The notes below the pieces were generated by a model. It worked only from the letters and a program-made list of their open reading frames with translations, was not told the DNA's origin and did not search any database. The translations under genes were made by a program, and so were the position numbers. 6,062 nucleotides of DNA from Panacagrimonas sp. (lineage in GTDB: Bacteria > Pseudomonadota > Gammaproteobacteria > Nevskiales > Nevskiaceae). Numbering within the stretch: the stretch's first letter is position 1; each line of letters opens with the position of its first letter. The stretch lies in assembly GCA_021773655.1 (NCBI GenBank), contig JAJFJX010000276.1, positions 1 to 6,062 of the forward strand, written 5' to 3'. Positions 5,981 to 6,062 of this stretch are shown one piece after another.

Positions 5981-6062
5981 ATGAAACGCGTGATGCTTCT
6001 GATCGGCACCAACCTGGCAGTGATGGCGGTGCTGGCGGTGGTGGCCTCCCTGCTGGGGGTTG
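5981..6062 (+). CDS. htpX: HtpX membrane zinc metalloprotease, N-terminal start (3' end outside window)
   Basis: Only 27 codons are visible (begins MKRVMLLIGTNLAVMAVL). They closely resemble the start of HtpX proteases, whose first transmembrane helix carries the signature FLLTNLAVM; E. coli begins MMRIALFLLTNLAVM. The segment is one hydrophobic membrane helix after a short basic start, as expected. HtpX is an inner-membrane M48-family zinc protease that, with FtsH, degrades misfolded membrane proteins under stress. The HEXXH zinc motif lies beyond the window and cannot be checked. GAGG (5970-5973) stands seven bases before the ATG, an acceptable ribosome-binding site. The gene follows parC by 83 bases on the same strand but appears to have its own promoter. 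The name rests on the N-terminal signature alone. Confidence 0.8.
   Translation, partial: MKRVMLLIGTNLAVMAVLAVVASLLGV

Noticed and set aside
1..6062. CRISPR arrays, tRNA or rRNA genes, insertion sequences, attachment sites
   Set aside because: I saw no regularly spaced repeats, no cloverleaf or rRNA-like segment, and no transposase frame or terminal inverted repeats.

Overview
This is a GC-rich window of bacterial chromosome, most likely from a gammaproteobacterium. The evidence is a ParC that aligns almost end to end with the Escherichia coli protein, a DUF1249 (YqiB-family) protein, which is mainly a gammaproteobacterial family, and a gene start that reads as HtpX. The high GC content and weak Shine-Dalgarno signals would fit Xanthomonadales- or Chromatiales-like lineages, but that narrower placement is inference.

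Layout from left to right. Positions 1-322 hold the C-terminal part of a HicB-type antitoxin whose start, and probably its hicA partner, lie outside the window. Positions 323-947 contain no intact gene. In their middle (about 536-856) is a decayed PIN-domain (VapC-type) toxin gene that can be read only by changing frame three times. One of these shifts is caused by a perfect 13-bp tandem duplication. Positions 948-2573, minus strand, encode a complete eukaryotic-type alpha-D-phosphoglucomutase. A divergent intergenic region of about 127 bp follows. The plus-strand series is then a DUF1249 protein (2701-3183), a small exported protein with an Sm/Hfq-like sequence pattern (3233-3523), topoisomerase IV subunit A ParC (3684-5897) and the first 27 codons of the membrane protease HtpX (5981 to the window end).

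Functionally, the right two thirds are ordinary housekeeping: glucose-1-phosphate/glucose-6-phosphate interconversion, chromosome decatenation, and membrane protein quality control. The left end is a toxin-antitoxin graveyard. The DUF1249 gene and the small exported gene are 49 bp apart on the same strand and may share a transcript. The parC-htpX gap contains a sequence close to the heat-shock sigma-32 promoter consensus, which fits the known stress role of HtpX.

I found no convincing evidence of a previously undescribed multi-gene system. The most interesting points are the exported Sm-like protein, the readable decay path of the PIN toxin, and the candidate sigma-32 promoter of htpX.
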